This document shows, piece by piece, positions 46,189-56,134 of a stretch of DNA of 64,000 nt. The notes beneath the pieces were generated by a model that saw only the letters and a list, made by a program, of their open reading frames with translations, was not told the origin of the DNA and searched no databases. The stretch lies in assembly GCF_020532675.1 (NCBI RefSeq), contig NZ_JAJAVE010000001.1, positions 62,001 to 126,000 on the forward strand, read 5' to 3'. The translations under genes were made by a program, and so were the position numbers. Numbering within the stretch: position 1 is the first letter of the stretch; every line of letters begins with the position of its first letter. Source of the DNA: Methylobacillus gramineus (GTDB taxonomy: Bacteria; Pseudomonadota; Gammaproteobacteria; Burkholderiales; Methylophilaceae).

Positions 46189-46983
46189 ATGATTAATTTA
46201 ATAAAGCGCTTTTTAATTGCAGTTCTCGCCATCGCCTCTTTCCATGTGAATGCTGCAGAGTTAGACATCGTTCTCGGTGCGGGTGATGTGCTTAAAGTAT
46301 CTGTATTTGAACAGCCAGATCTAAGTTTGGAAGTCAGAGTGAGTGAGTCTGGTGTCATTACTTATCCATTAATCGGTGAGGTTAAGGTGGGCGGGCAGAC
46401 CCCGGCTCAAGCTGAGCGCAAGATCGCTGGCTTGCTGGAAAGTGGCGGTTTCTTAAAGAATCCCCACGTGAATATCATTGTGGCGCAATTGCAGAGCCAG
46501 CAGGTCTCGGTGCTGGGTCAGGTGAATAGGCCAGGGCGTTATCCACTGGATAGTGCCAAGTCATTAGCCGATGTCTTGGCACTTGCCGCTGGCGTGGGTC
46601 CAGAAGGTGGGGATTTGATCACGATAGTGCACAAGGGTGACGGTACTAACCAACGCGAAGTGATAGACCTTGCCTCCATGATGCGTAACGGTGATCTTGC
46701 CAAGAACATTACAGTATCCGGTGGCGATATTGTCTATGTTGAGCGTGCGCCTAAGTTTTATATCTATGGTGAAGTCCAACGCCCAAGTCAATATCGTCTT
46801 GAGCACAATACAACCGTCATTCAGGCTTTGGCGCTGGGTGGTGGTTTGAGCCTGCGTGGTACAGAGAAAGGCATGAAAATCAAGCGTCGCGACAGCTCTG
46901 GTAGCATGCAGGTTTTGGATGCCAAGCATGATGACCTGTTGCAGCCAGATGATGTGGTTTACGTCAAAGAAAGCTTGTTCTGA
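46189..46983 (+). CDS. epsE: polysaccharide export protein EpsE (Wza family)
   Basis: The precursor of about 264 residues has a signal peptide (to about NAAE, residue 24). The polysaccharide export domain is LGAGDVLKVSVFEQPDLSLEVRVSESGVITYPLIGEV, followed by two SLBB-like repeats (VSVLGQVNRPGRYPL near 108 and IYGEVQRPSQYRL near 192). It likely forms the outer-membrane export channel. There is no lipobox, so it differs from Wza lipoprotein. Starts at 46180 and 46189 are both possible; GGA lies 9 bases before 46189. Confidence 0.88.
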   Translation: MINLIKRFLIAVLAIASFHVNAAELDIVLGAGDVLKVSVFEQPDLSLEVRVSESGVITYPLIGEVKVGGQTPAQAERKIAGLLESGGFLKNPHVNIIVAQLQSQQVSVLGQVNRPGRYPLDSAKSLADVLALAAGVGPEGGDLITIVHKGDGTNQREVIDLASMMRNGDLAKNITVSGGDIVYVERAPKFYIYGEVQRPSQYRLEHNTTVIQALALGGGLSLRGTEKGMKIKRRDSSGSMQVLDAKHDDLLQPDDVVYVKESLF

Positions 46984-47016
46984 TTAAAGCGTTATTGATC
47001 ATCAAAAGGTAGCTAA

Positions 47017-48420
47017 ATGAGTTTCTCCCAATTTTTATTTGTGTTGCGTTTCAGGTACAAGCTGATTGCAATGACTCTATTTCTGATAGTGGCAGCTACT
47101 GTTGCAGTCAGTTTACTGATATCCAGGACTTATGAAGCTACTGCCACCGTCCTGGTAAATTACAAGGGTGCAGATCCTGTCACCGGGATGGCGATACCTA
47201 GCCAAATGATGCCAGGATTCATGTCTACTCAGGCAGACATCATCACCAGTAAGAATGTGGCCAAAAAAGTTATTTCTGCACTGGGTTTAGCGAGTAATGA
47301 AAACGTACGTCAAAGCTTTGTTGAAGCCACTGATGGTGAAGGTGATATCAGTGATTGGTTGGCAGAATTGTTGATCAAGAATCTTGATGCTGTTCCTTCA
47401 AAGCAAAGCAGCTTGATTGATATTTCCTTCAAGGGTGTGAGTCCTCAGTTTTCTGCTGCAGTGGCCAATGCTTTTGCTGATGCCTATCTGCAAACAACAA
47501 TTCAACTAAAAGTTGATCCTTCCAAGAAGGCTGCAGAATACCTGGATGATCAGATTAAGTTGTTCCGTGAAAACGTGCAGGTTGCGCAAGAAAAGCTATC
47601 TGCCTATCAACAAGACAAAGGTATTGTCAGTGTTGATAACAGGCTGGATGTTGAAAGTGCCAGACTTAATGAACTGTCGTCGCAGTTGGTGATGGCGCAA
47701 GCCCAAACAATGGAAGCGCAGTCCAGGGAGCGTGGTGCATCAGGTGCTGGTTTGCAGGATTCGCCAGATATTGCTTCCAACCCGATTGTTCAGGGGCTGA
47801 AGACAGAGATTGCTCGCGCTGAAGGTAGGTTCGCTGACATTACTCAGAAGTACGAAAAAAATCATCCGGCTTATCAGGGAGCGAAGGCCGAAATTGATAA
47901 TCTGAAAGCTGAGCTGATCAGGCAGACACGTTCGGTTTCTGGCAACGTCGCAAGCAACTCCAGAATTCTCAAGCAACGTGAAAATGAGATTCGTGGTGCA
48001 TTGGCAAGCCAGAAAACCAGGATTTTGGAAATCAATCGTGAACGTGATCAATTGGCGATGCTATCTCGCGAAGTCGATAACGCCCAGCAAATCTACACTA
48101 CGGCGCTGGATAGATTCACGACCAATAATCTTGAAGCTCAATCCAATATGTCAGACGTGGTATTGCTGAATCCGGCTACTCCTCCATTGAAGCCCTCCAG
48201 CCCGAATATGCTCTTGAATGTCCTGATTTCTATTTTTGTGGGTGGTTTTCTTGGTGTGGTCTTGGCCTTAGTCGCTGAGCTAATCAACAGGCGCGTAAGA
48301 TTGCCAGAAGATTTGGTCTTTGCCGCAAGAGCGCCTGTACTTGGAGAATTGAAGAGAATGCCTGCTGGCTCCAAGCTGTTGGGATTTATCCCCAAATCCA
48401 ATTTGATCGCGAAAAAGTAA
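47017..48420 (+). CDS. epsF: chain-length determinant protein EpsF (Wzz/Wzc N-terminal type)
   Basis: This 467-residue polysaccharide co-polymerase has an N-terminal helix (about 18-36), a long periplasmic part with coiled coils (residues about 180-370) and a C-terminal helix (about 400-425) after PATPPLKPSSPN. It has no kinase domain; the partner kinase-like domain is encoded separately by epsG, 9 bases downstream. It controls polymer length together with EpsE and EpsG. Confidence 0.9.
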   Translation: MSFSQFLFVLRFRYKLIAMTLFLIVAATVAVSLLISRTYEATATVLVNYKGADPVTGMAIPSQMMPGFMSTQADIITSKNVAKKVISALGLASNENVRQSFVEATDGEGDISDWLAELLIKNLDAVPSKQSSLIDISFKGVSPQFSAAVANAFADAYLQTTIQLKVDPSKKAAEYLDDQIKLFRENVQVAQEKLSAYQQDKGIVSVDNRLDVESARLNELSSQLVMAQAQTMEAQSRERGASGAGLQDSPDIASNPIVQGLKTEIARAEGRFADITQKYEKNHPAYQGAKAEIDNLKAELIRQTRSVSGNVASNSRILKQRENEIRGALASQKTRILEINRERDQLAMLSREVDNAQQIYTTALDRFTTNNLEAQSNMSDVVLLNPATPPLKPSSPNMLLNVLISIFVGGFLGVVLALVAELINRRVRLPEDLVFAARAPVLGELKRMPAGSKLLGFIPKSNLIAKK

Positions 48421-48429
48421 GGTAGCAAA

Positions 48430-49305
48430 ATGACAGAAGCTAACAAGTCAGCCGTTTCTATTGATACATTCTCGGATTTCAGTATTGGCAGTATGCTGCT
48501 GCGCATGGGAAAAATTTCGGCTGCTGATGCCGAAAAGATCATGACGCTGCATAAGGAGCGCGGTATTCGCTTCGGGGAAGCAGCAAAGTCCTTGGGATAT
48601 ATTACTGAGTCGGATATTCAGCAAGTGCTAGCGCGTCAATTTGATTACCCATACCTCCAGCCAGGGGAGACTCCAGGGTTATCCCCCGAGCTTGTTGCCG
48701 CGTTCCAGCCATTCAGTGCCCAAGTCGAAGTGCTACGTAATATCCGTAGCCAATTGACTTTGCAGTGGTTTTCCCAGCAAAGAAAGACTCTGGCATTTTC
48801 CAGCATCTCTCCAAAAGAGGGTGTGAGTTATCTGTTGTCCAATCTCGCAGTGGTGTTTTCTCAGCTAGGTCAAAACACCTTGTTGATTGATGCAAATTTG
48901 CGGGATGCTCGTCAAGACGATATCTTCAAGCTGGGTAATGGCTTGGGGCTGTCAGATGTCTTGGCTGGTCGCGCAGACGTTAACGCTGTCACCGTTAATA
49001 TAGCCACCTTCCCCAATCTGTCAGTATTGCCAGCAGGTACTACTCCGCCGAACCCGCAGGAGCTGGTAGGACGACCAGCATTCAAGCAATTGGTACAGGC
49101 AGTCTCGGAAAAATTTGATGTTGTACTGATAGATGCACCAGCATACTCCAAGGGGGCTGACGTATTTTCTGTGGCTGCAAGTGCCGGTGGTCTAGTACTA
49201 GTGACACGTAAAAATCTCACTTTGTTATCAGAGGTGACAACGTTTACAGATAGGCTGAATGCAAATGGCATCCAGGTGGCTGGCACTGTATTGGTTGATT
49301 TCTAA
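48430..49305 (+). CDS. epsG: EpsG-family BY-kinase-like protein with degenerate nucleotide motifs
   Basis: The 291-residue protein has an N-terminal MshEN-like segment (about 18-80: MLLRMGKISAADAEKIMTLH) and a C-terminal BY-kinase/ParA-like domain. Its Walker A equivalent reads SPKEGVSYLLSNLA, with Val132 where the invariant lysine should be. The Walker A' equivalent LLIDANLRDARQ has Asn156 in place of the second aspartate. No C-terminal tyrosine cluster is present (it ends VLVDF). The family partners EpsF in chain-length control, but ATP hydrolysis and tyrosine phosphorylation look doubtful for this copy. Confidence 0.82.
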   Translation: MTEANKSAVSIDTFSDFSIGSMLLRMGKISAADAEKIMTLHKERGIRFGEAAKSLGYITESDIQQVLARQFDYPYLQPGETPGLSPELVAAFQPFSAQVEVLRNIRSQLTLQWFSQQRKTLAFSSISPKEGVSYLLSNLAVVFSQLGQNTLLIDANLRDARQDDIFKLGNGLGLSDVLAGRADVNAVTVNIATFPNLSVLPAGTTPPNPQELVGRPAFKQLVQAVSEKFDVVLIDAPAYSKGADVFSVAASAGGLVLVTRKNLTLLSEVTTFTDRLNANGIQVAGTVLVDF

Positions 49306-49307
49306 CA

Positions 49308-50204
49308 ATGAAAATTCTTGAATCCCTGCAACAATCTAAGCATGGCTTGTTGCTGTTTCTACCCCTTTTAATTGGCCTGGTAGCCATGTATGCCCCTACC
49401 TACTGGAATACTGCCAATACTATATGGGTGATGGAAGATCAGGCTCACGCACCAATCATTGTGGTCGTGATTCTTTATCTGATCTGGGTTCGCAAGGATT
49501 TTTTCTGGGAACCGACTACTAACATCAGTCCGTTCACGCAAACCTTGGGTATATTGTCTTTCCTCGGGGGCTTGCTATTTTATGTGGTAGGCCGTTCACA
49601 AAACATTCTGGTATTTGACTTGGGTTCACAAATACCAATCTTGTTTGGCTTGTTGCTACTGATGCGGGGTTGGCCTGGAGTTAAGACGTTTTGGTTTCCC
49701 TTGTTCTTTATCATCTTCATGATCCCTATTCCTGGCGCTATTGTAGATAGCATCACGATGCCCATGAAGATTGCAGTGTCGTATGTGGCCGAAACCGTGC
49801 TTTATGGCATAGGTTTTCCAATAGCACGTAGTGGCGTCATTCTGCAGATAGGGCCATACCAGCTGCTAGTGGCAGATGCATGTGCAGGTCTTCATACTTT
49901 GATTTCTCTGGAAGCACTCGGTCTGTTGTATCTAAATATTGTCCGTACCGACTCTATTTTTAGAAACATTACTTTGGCCGTACTCATCGTTCCGATCTCG
50001 TTTACTGCAAATGTGATTCGCGTGATGACACTGACATTGATCACATACTATTTTGGCGATGCGGCAGGACAAGGTTTCATGCATGGTTTTGCAGGCATGT
50101 TGCTATTTGTGGTGGCTCTCTCCTTGATTATCTGGATGGATACGCTGCTGCAGTTGATAGAGCGGAAATATCTAAAAAAACCTGCTGTGCTAAGTGCTGG
50201 CTGA
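49308..50204 (+). CDS. epsH: exosortase B (XrtB/EpsH)
   Basis: This 298-residue integral membrane transpeptidase has about eight helices. The proposed catalytic triad is visible: Cys192 in VADACAGLHTLISLEALG, Arg238 in FTANVIRVMTLT and His259 in GFMHGFAGM. Exosortases cut PEP-CTERM signals and are thought to attach the proteins to a surface or secreted polymer. The two PEP-CTERM genes at about 40-41.7 kb are natural substrates. It overlaps epsI in the same order as other XrtB loci. Confidence 0.95.
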   Translation: MKILESLQQSKHGLLLFLPLLIGLVAMYAPTYWNTANTIWVMEDQAHAPIIVVVILYLIWVRKDFFWEPTTNISPFTQTLGILSFLGGLLFYVVGRSQNILVFDLGSQIPILFGLLLLMRGWPGVKTFWFPLFFIIFMIPIPGAIVDSITMPMKIAVSYVAETVLYGIGFPIARSGVILQIGPYQLLVADACAGLHTLISLEALGLLYLNIVRTDSIFRNITLAVLIVPISFTANVIRVMTLTLITYYFGDAAGQGFMHGFAGMLLFVVALSLIIWMDTLLQLIERKYLKKPAVLSAG

Positions 50205-50208
50205 CCAT

Positions 50209-50886
50209 ATGAACAAGAAACTTCTATTAAATATCGGCTTGGCAGTATTGATGGTGCTTAGCTCGTATGTTGCTGTTGCCTACAAGCCTACGCAAAAGCT
50301 TGCCGAGCAAGGTCCCAAGGTAGATCTTAATCAATTGATACCGGATAATTTTGCTGGTTGGCAACGCATGCCTGACTCGGGTGCTGTCATCATCAATCCG
50401 CAGCAAGAGCAGGTGCTGCAGCAGATTTACACGCAGACGCTCAGCCGTACCTATATGAGTGCTCAAGGTGAGTACATCATGTTGTCGATTGCTTATGGTG
50501 ATGAGCAAAGTGACAGTAATCAGGTGCATATTCCCGAGGTGTGTTACCCCGCGCAAGGTTTTCAACTGGTGTCAGGTGGCAAAGATGTCGTGGCGACCAA
50601 GCATGGTGATATACGTGTGAAACGCTTATTTACCAAACTTGGCAATCGCCCTGAGCCACTGACGTATTGGACAACAGTGGGCGAAAAAGTGGTTTCCGGT
50701 GGTTATGAAACCAAGATGACCCAACTCGAATATGGTTTGGCTGGACTGGTTGCTGATGGGTTGATATTCCGTGTTTCGACCATCAATCCAGATACCGCAG
50801 AAGCCTATTCGTTACAAAATCGTTTTATCAATGACCTGTTATCTTCCTTGCCTGCCAAGGATAGACACAGGCTTGCAGGCATTTAG
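50209..50886 (+). CDS. epsI: EpsI family protein
   Basis: The product of about 225 residues has one N-terminal membrane helix (about 6-24) and a periplasmic EpsI domain (VDLNQLIPDNFAGWQRM, then IPEVCYPAQGFQLVSGG, a conserved H-x-PExCYPAxGW-type motif). EpsI is a constant companion of exosortase, either separate as here or fused in some species; its exact activity is not known. The ATG at 50209 is preferred; an in-frame GTG at 50194 lies within epsH. Confidence 0.9.
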   Translation: MNKKLLLNIGLAVLMVLSSYVAVAYKPTQKLAEQGPKVDLNQLIPDNFAGWQRMPDSGAVIINPQQEQVLQQIYTQTLSRTYMSAQGEYIMLSIAYGDEQSDSNQVHIPEVCYPAQGFQLVSGGKDVVATKHGDIRVKRLFTKLGNRPEPLTYWTTVGEKVVSGGYETKMTQLEYGLAGLVADGLIFRVSTINPDTAEAYSLQNRFINDLLSSLPAKDRHRLAGI

Positions 50887-50925
50887 CTTCCCCCTCCATT
50901 CAATGAGTTCAGTAAGGTATATAAC

Positions 50926-52014
50926 ATGGCAAAAAAAGTTGCACTGATAACAGGGATTACAGGTCAAGACGGTGCCTATTTGGCTGAGTTGTTGCTCAGC
51001 AAAGGCTATGAGGTGCATGGCATCAAGCGTCGTGCCTCATTGTTCAACACCGATCGTATTGATCATCTGTACCAAGACCCGCATGTCGATAACCAAAACC
51101 TGATTTTGCACTACGGTGATCTGACAGATTCCACCAATCTGATTCGCATTGTGCAACAGGTTCAACCTGATGAAATTTACAATCTGGCCGCGATGAGCCA
51201 CGTGGCGGTTAGTTTTGAAACGCCAGAATATACGGCTAATGCCGACGGTATCGGTACTTTGCGTATCCTTGAAGCGATTCGTATTTTGGGCCTGGAAAAG
51301 AAAACCAAGTTCTACCAAGCATCCACTTCTGAACTTTATGGCTTGGTGCAGGAAGTACCACAAAAAGAAACAACGCCTTTCTACCCACGTAGTCCTTACG
51401 CCGTTGCCAAGCTCTATGGCTACTGGATCACGGTTAACTACCGTGAAGCTTATGGCATCTATGCATGTAATGGTGTGTTGTTCAACCATGAAAGCCCATT
51501 GCGCGGTGAAACCTTTGTTACACGCAAAATCACGCGCGCGCTTGCCCGTATCAAGCTCAATCTACAGGATCGCCTGTACCTGGGTAACCTAGATGCCTTG
51601 CGTGACTGGGGTCATGCCAAGGACTACGTCGAAATGCAATGGCTGATGTTGCAACAAGAAACCCCAGAAGATTTCGTTATTGCGACTGGCGTGCAATACA
51701 GCGTACGTGATTTCGTTAATGCAGCAGCTCAAGAACTCGACATTGCCATCACTTGGAAGGGTGAGGGTGTGGAAGAGAAGGGCTACGATGCAAGTGGCAA
51801 ATGCATAGTGCAGGTTGACCCACGTTACTTCCGTCCTACAGAAGTGGAAACTCTACTGGGCGATCCTTCCAATGCCAAAAACAAGTTGGGCTGGACGCCA
51901 AAGACTACTTTCGCGGAACTGGTTTCAGAAATGGTGCGCGAAGATCTGAAGAGTGCACAGCGTGATGAGTTGGTGAAAAAGCACGGTTTCGCTGCTTACG
52001 ACTACAACGAATAG
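50926..52014 (+). CDS. gmd: GDP-mannose 4,6-dehydratase
   Basis: This 362-residue extended SDR has the N-terminal [15 protein letters not shown] motif, the GMD signature [19 protein letters not shown] near 32-50, the catalytic Thr/Ser-Glu region STSELYG and YAVAKLYGY (Tyr-x3-Lys). It makes GDP-4-keto-6-deoxymannose from GDP-mannose. Together with fcl, 12 bases downstream, it supplies GDP-L-fucose to the exopolysaccharide. Confidence 0.95.
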   Translation: MAKKVALITGITGQDGAYLAELLLSKGYEVHGIKRRASLFNTDRIDHLYQDPHVDNQNLILHYGDLTDSTNLIRIVQQVQPDEIYNLAAMSHVAVSFETPEYTANADGIGTLRILEAIRILGLEKKTKFYQASTSELYGLVQEVPQKETTPFYPRSPYAVAKLYGYWITVNYREAYGIYACNGVLFNHESPLRGETFVTRKITRALARIKLNLQDRLYLGNLDALRDWGHAKDYVEMQWLMLQQETPEDFVIATGVQYSVRDFVNAAAQELDIAITWKGEGVEEKGYDASGKCIVQVDPRYFRPTEVETLLGDPSNAKNKLGWTPKTTFAELVSEMVREDLKSAQRDELVKKHGFAAYDYNE

Positions 52015-52026
52015 TCCGGAGCAGAC

Positions 52027-53010
52027 ATGGATAAAAATGCGCGCATCTACGTAGCGGGCCACCGGGGATTGGTCGGTTCCGCTATTGTCAGAAACTTGGA
52101 AGCCAAGGGCCATACCAATATCATCAAGCGCACCCATGCCGAACTTGACTTGACGGATGGCGTGGCGACTGACAAGTTTTTTGCTGAGCATAAGCCGGAT
52201 TACGTGTTTTTGGCTGCAGCTAAGGTTGGCGGTATTGTTGCTAACAATACTTATCCTGCAGAGTTCATCCGCGACAATCTGGCTATCCAGAATAGTGTGA
52301 TCCACAGTGCATGGAAGCATGGGGTGCGTCGCTTGTTATTCTTGGGCTCTAGTTGTATCTATCCCAAGCTAGCGCCACAACCCATGCAGGAGCAACACCT
52401 GCTGACAGGACCGTTGGAACCTACTAACAGACCTTACGCGCTGGCCAAGATAGCGGGTATTGAAATGTGCTGGAGCTATAACCGCCAGTACGACACCCAA
52501 TATCTTGCGGCCATGCCGACTAACCTTTATGGCCCTGGTGACAATTACCATCCCGAAAATAGTCATGTCATTCCGGCATTGCTGCGGAAGTTTCATGAAG
52601 CAAAGCGGGATAAGACATCATCCGTGACTGTTTGGGGAACTGGCACTCCCAAGCGCGAGTTTCTGTATAGCGATGATATGGCAGATGCCTGCGTTTATCT
52701 GATGAACTTGTCCGATGAACAATACCAGGCACTGCTAGGTAGCGACGAAACAAAGTCTGGCAAGTTCGAGCCACCATTGATCAATGTGGGTGTGGGTGAG
52801 GACGTGACTATCAAGGAGTTGGCAGAGTTGGTGAAGGATATTGTCGGTTTTGACGGTGATCTGGTTTTTGATGTGACCAAACCTGATGGCACGCCGCGTA
52901 AGCTGATGGATGTTAATCGCTTAAGTAAAGCTGGTTGGAAAGCACAAACTTCATTACGTGATGGTTTGAAACAAGCATATCAGGATTTCCTGGAATTTCA
53001 GGCGCAATAA
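52027..53010 (+). CDS. fcl: GDP-L-fucose synthase
   Basis: This 327-residue NADPH-dependent epimerase/reductase has the dinucleotide motif [11 protein letters not shown], catalytic [13 protein letters not shown] and [11 protein letters not shown] (Tyr-x3-Lys), and the [16 protein letters not shown] signature. It converts GDP-4-keto-6-deoxymannose to GDP-L-fucose. It is paired with gmd as in colanic acid clusters. Confidence 0.95.
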   Translation: MDKNARIYVAGHRGLVGSAIVRNLEAKGHTNIIKRTHAELDLTDGVATDKFFAEHKPDYVFLAAAKVGGIVANNTYPAEFIRDNLAIQNSVIHSAWKHGVRRLLFLGSSCIYPKLAPQPMQEQHLLTGPLEPTNRPYALAKIAGIEMCWSYNRQYDTQYLAAMPTNLYGPGDNYHPENSHVIPALLRKFHEAKRDKTSSVTVWGTGTPKREFLYSDDMADACVYLMNLSDEQYQALLGSDETKSGKFEPPLINVGVGEDVTIKELAELVKDIVGFDGDLVFDVTKPDGTPRKLMDVNRLSKAGWKAQTSLRDGLKQAYQDFLEFQAQ

Positions 53011-53013
53011 ACT

Positions 53014-54132
53014 ATGGCTAATCTCCTACAAGCACCAGTCCAAAAGGATAACGCGGTTTTATTTCGTAACGTGGTTTTTGTTTTTGGATTGGTGCTTGGG
53101 CTGTTATGCGTAACATTGCCATTCTTGAGATATCTTTTCTTCACCATACCGTTCCTGGTGATATTGGCATTACTCGCCGATGGAAAAGTTAGATTTGGTG
53201 ATGAGATTTGGCCATTTTTTGCGTTTGTTCTAGCGGGTTTTATTTTATCTCCCCTTGGCAATAATGAAGGCATCAAGGATTTGTTCTTCATTTTTGCCGG
53301 GGTGTCTATTTCCCTGCTGTATAAGATTCCCAAAGTTAGCCTTTGGACTATCTTTTTAATCTTTCTTCTTGGTGCCTTGGTTTTTTTCGGGATGTCGGGT
53401 GCTTTGACCAGTGGTTTTAATTTTGATCTTGCAACCTCTGAGTCATCTTTTGAATCTCCATTTGGCTTTGTTTTTGGTTTGTTAATCCCCTTTGCTTTAA
53501 TAGAGAAGCGCTATCGTTTACTCATCCTCAGCATTGTGATGGCTATCCTTTGCTTGAAGCGGATTGCCTTGCTTGGTGCCGCTGTGGCCTGCATATTTGT
53601 TCTGCTGGGGGAGAAGCGAGGCCGCTATCTCCTCAACCCCTGGGTCATGATTCCTGTAAACCTCATGTTCGTTGCAACTTTGTTATTTTATGGTGCTGGT
53701 GAATTTGATTTTCTCATTCATGAATACACCAATCAAAGTGCTAACCAGCTGGGGATGGGTAGGCAAGAAGTTCTAGCTCTTCCGGCGAAAGAAATTTTCG
53801 CTCATCCTGAGCAATTCTTCTTTTGGGGCCAGGGACCTGGCACCTCATATGAGTTATCAAAATCAGGCTTTTCATCATTGACTAAAGTCAACCTCCACAG
53901 TGATTTAGTCAAAATATTTTATGAGTATGGCTTGATATTTCTGTCGTTCATGATAGCTTTGATGTATACAGCCAAAAGTTATACCGTCAGAGTCGGCTTT
54001 GTATTCCTTAATACGATGTTTATTAGTGATAACACCTTAGTTTATTACTTTTTGCTCTTTATTTTCGTTTACTGCGTTAGAACAATAAATACAGCTGATA
54101 GTAAATCAATACTTGAAGGGGTTAAATCATGA
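53014..54132 (+). CDS. Wzy/O-antigen-ligase-like polymerase (membrane protein)
   Basis: This 372-residue protein has about ten hydrophobic helices and a hydrophilic periplasmic loop (about 225-300: FDFLIHEYTNQSANQLGMGRQEV, then WGQGPGTSYEL). The layout and loop match O-antigen polymerase/ligase proteins, which are recognised by topology more than sequence. In this locus it is the best candidate for the EPS polymerase. It is 3 bases after fcl and overlaps the glycoside hydrolase gene by 4. Confidence 0.65.
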   Translation: MANLLQAPVQKDNAVLFRNVVFVFGLVLGLLCVTLPFLRYLFFTIPFLVILALLADGKVRFGDEIWPFFAFVLAGFILSPLGNNEGIKDLFFIFAGVSISLLYKIPKVSLWTIFLIFLLGALVFFGMSGALTSGFNFDLATSESSFESPFGFVFGLLIPFALIEKRYRLLILSIVMAILCLKRIALLGAAVACIFVLLGEKRGRYLLNPWVMIPVNLMFVATLLFYGAGEFDFLIHEYTNQSANQLGMGRQEVLALPAKEIFAHPEQFFFWGQGPGTSYELSKSGFSSLTKVNLHSDLVKIFYEYGLIFLSFMIALMYTAKSYTVRVGFVFLNTMFISDNTLVYYFLLFIFVYCVRTINTADSKSILEGVKS

Positions 54133-56081
54133 CTTTATGCCACAGATATTTAAGCATTATTTGCGGGATGCTGTTAGGACTGAGTGCAGTGCTAGCGTAT
54201 GCTGCGCCTGTTGAGACAAGGTGGACAGTTAATTCATGGGGCGGGTCTTCCCATGTCTTTGCCGCCGCTGATGCAGCGTGTGGTGTGAGAGATGGTAAAC
54301 CTTCAACTTCATTTTTGCTAAAAACCCGTGGCACTGGAGATACCGAACTGATTATGCCTACCCTGCTGGGTCAGAATCAGGCATATGAGGTGAGTGTGTG
54401 GCTCAAGGCTGACAAGCCTACTAAAGTAAGATTGTTTTTCCGTAGGGATGGTGCACATTACGAGACTGCTGCCATTCAAACAGCCAATGTCACCACTAGC
54501 TGGAAGCAGGTTAAGTTAAAAGGCATTTACGCTCTTAATACTGTAGGCAAGGTAAGACTAGGCATTGAAGATTTCAATATCAAATTATGCTTGAACGGCG
54601 CTACTCTAGAAGAGGTCGTGCCCTCTACAGTGGGTAGCATTTTAAGTATTGCCAATGTGCAGGATCTGGTAGTCACTATTCCTAATGTGAACACTATTAC
54701 GCCTGAGGTTAAGCTGGGTTTAGGTGATAATGTAGTAGGTGGTAGCGGTGGAGGTAATTTTTCAGGTCTAGGCAATCAAACTGCAGCACCTAAGCCCACG
54801 ACTACACCAACCACAAACAAGGCGACTACCACCACTAAGACTACAACGACCACCTATTCTTTACCCGCTTACGCTACTAAAACCATAGATAACAAATTCT
54901 TTGGCGTTCATATCAATAAACTGGGTGTGCACTCCACATGGCCCAGCTTCAACCCAGGGTCTATCAGATTGTGGGACACAGGCACTACCTGGGCCAATCT
55001 GCAACCCTACAAGGGACCTATTCAATGGAGCAGTTCTGCTCATGCTAGACGGCTTGATATGTATGTGGATTACGCTTTGCGCAATAATCCAGACGTACAG
55101 ATTATTTATACCTTAGGCATGACCCCGGAGTGGGCTGGTACTAAACATGCCAAGGCTTGTAATGGTTCTTCTTATGGCCGTTCCGTTTGCACCATGCCTG
55201 TGAATCTGGATGACTGGCGTAATTACGTCAGAAGTGTAGGCACCCGGTACAAAGGTAAAATCAAGGTTTGGGAGCTGTGGAATGAGGCTGATTACTGGGG
55301 TTTCTGGGATGGCGGTGCGGAAAATATGGCTACCTTGGCGCGCATTACCTATCAAGAGCTGAAAGCAATAGACCCCAACAACAAGGTGATTGGGCCTAAT
55401 ATCACAGGGTCTGGCATTACCTTCTTGTCACGATTCTTGGCTGCGGGTGGTGGTAGTTATACCGATGCCATCAGTGTGCATGTCTATGTGGGTAGGTCTA
55501 CAGATCTTTCTACAAACATATTGCGAAATATCCGTGCGATGCTGGATAACCATGACTTGGTGAATGTGCCCATCTGGAACACTGAAACCAACATCTCATG
55601 CAATTCAGTGCTTGAAGACTGCAAGCCCATTCAAGCCGGAGCGAATATAACTTCTGCTGAAGATGCCTTGGCTCAAGGGGTTATCAGCAATGCAGCATTA
55701 AAGATATCTGACTTTAACTTCTATACTTGGGAAGGTGCATCACCTCTATATGGGGGCAAGCCCATGGTGGAGTCCAATTATGCAACGCCTACGGCATTGG
55801 GTAGGGTTTACGGCATAGTCAAATCCTGGTTGATTGGTAGCCACGTTGATTATGTGCAATTTGAATCGAATGGGCTGAATCAAGTTAGAGTAGAGAAGAA
55901 TGGCAAGGTGGCCTTGGTATTCTGGACAACCAAAGCCAATCTCAGTCTGGATGTATCCAAGCAGCCGACATTGAAAAACTTCGCTTATGCTGGCGATAAT
56001 TTCACGCAGAAATTAACCTCAGACTTTATTGAAGTTAAGCAGACACCTGTGCTGCTCTTCCCGGATGGTTTTGAAAAGTAA
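54129..56081 (+). CDS. secreted clan GH-A glycoside hydrolase with Thr-rich linker
   Basis: The 650-residue protein has a signal peptide (about 1-25, AYAAP), a beta-sandwich carbohydrate-binding-like domain (about 28-175), a Gly-rich stretch, a Pro/Thr linker (residues 221-242) and a catalytic barrel (about 255-600). The acid/base is probably Glu386 in WELWNEADYWG, and the nucleophile Glu486 in IWNTETN; this spacing fits clan A families such as GH39. It may trim, release or edit the polysaccharide made by this cluster. It has no PEP-CTERM signal. It overlaps the polymerase gene. Confidence 0.78.
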   Translation: MTLCHRYLSIICGMLLGLSAVLAYAAPVETRWTVNSWGGSSHVFAAADAACGVRDGKPSTSFLLKTRGTGDTELIMPTLLGQNQAYEVSVWLKADKPTKVRLFFRRDGAHYETAAIQTANVTTSWKQVKLKGIYALNTVGKVRLGIEDFNIKLCLNGATLEEVVPSTVGSILSIANVQDLVVTIPNVNTITPEVKLGLGDNVVGGSGGGNFSGLGNQTAAPKPTTTPTTNKATTTTKTTTTTYSLPAYATKTIDNKFFGVHINKLGVHSTWPSFNPGSIRLWDTGTTWANLQPYKGPIQWSSSAHARRLDMYVDYALRNNPDVQIIYTLGMTPEWAGTKHAKACNGSSYGRSVCTMPVNLDDWRNYVRSVGTRYKGKIKVWELWNEADYWGFWDGGAENMATLARITYQELKAIDPNNKVIGPNITGSGITFLSRFLAAGGGSYTDAISVHVYVGRSTDLSTNILRNIRAMLDNHDLVNVPIWNTETNISCNSVLEDCKPIQAGANITSAEDALAQGVISNAALKISDFNFYTWEGASPLYGGKPMVESNYATPTALGRVYGIVKSWLIGSHVDYVQFESNGLNQVRVEKNGKVALVFWTTKANLSLDVSKQPTLKNFAYAGDNFTQKLTSDFIEVKQTPVLLFPDGFEK

Positions 56082-56134
56082 ATTTGCTTTGGATAGAGGG
56101 TTGTCTCGCAGCCAGTAATGCCAGAATGGAATGA

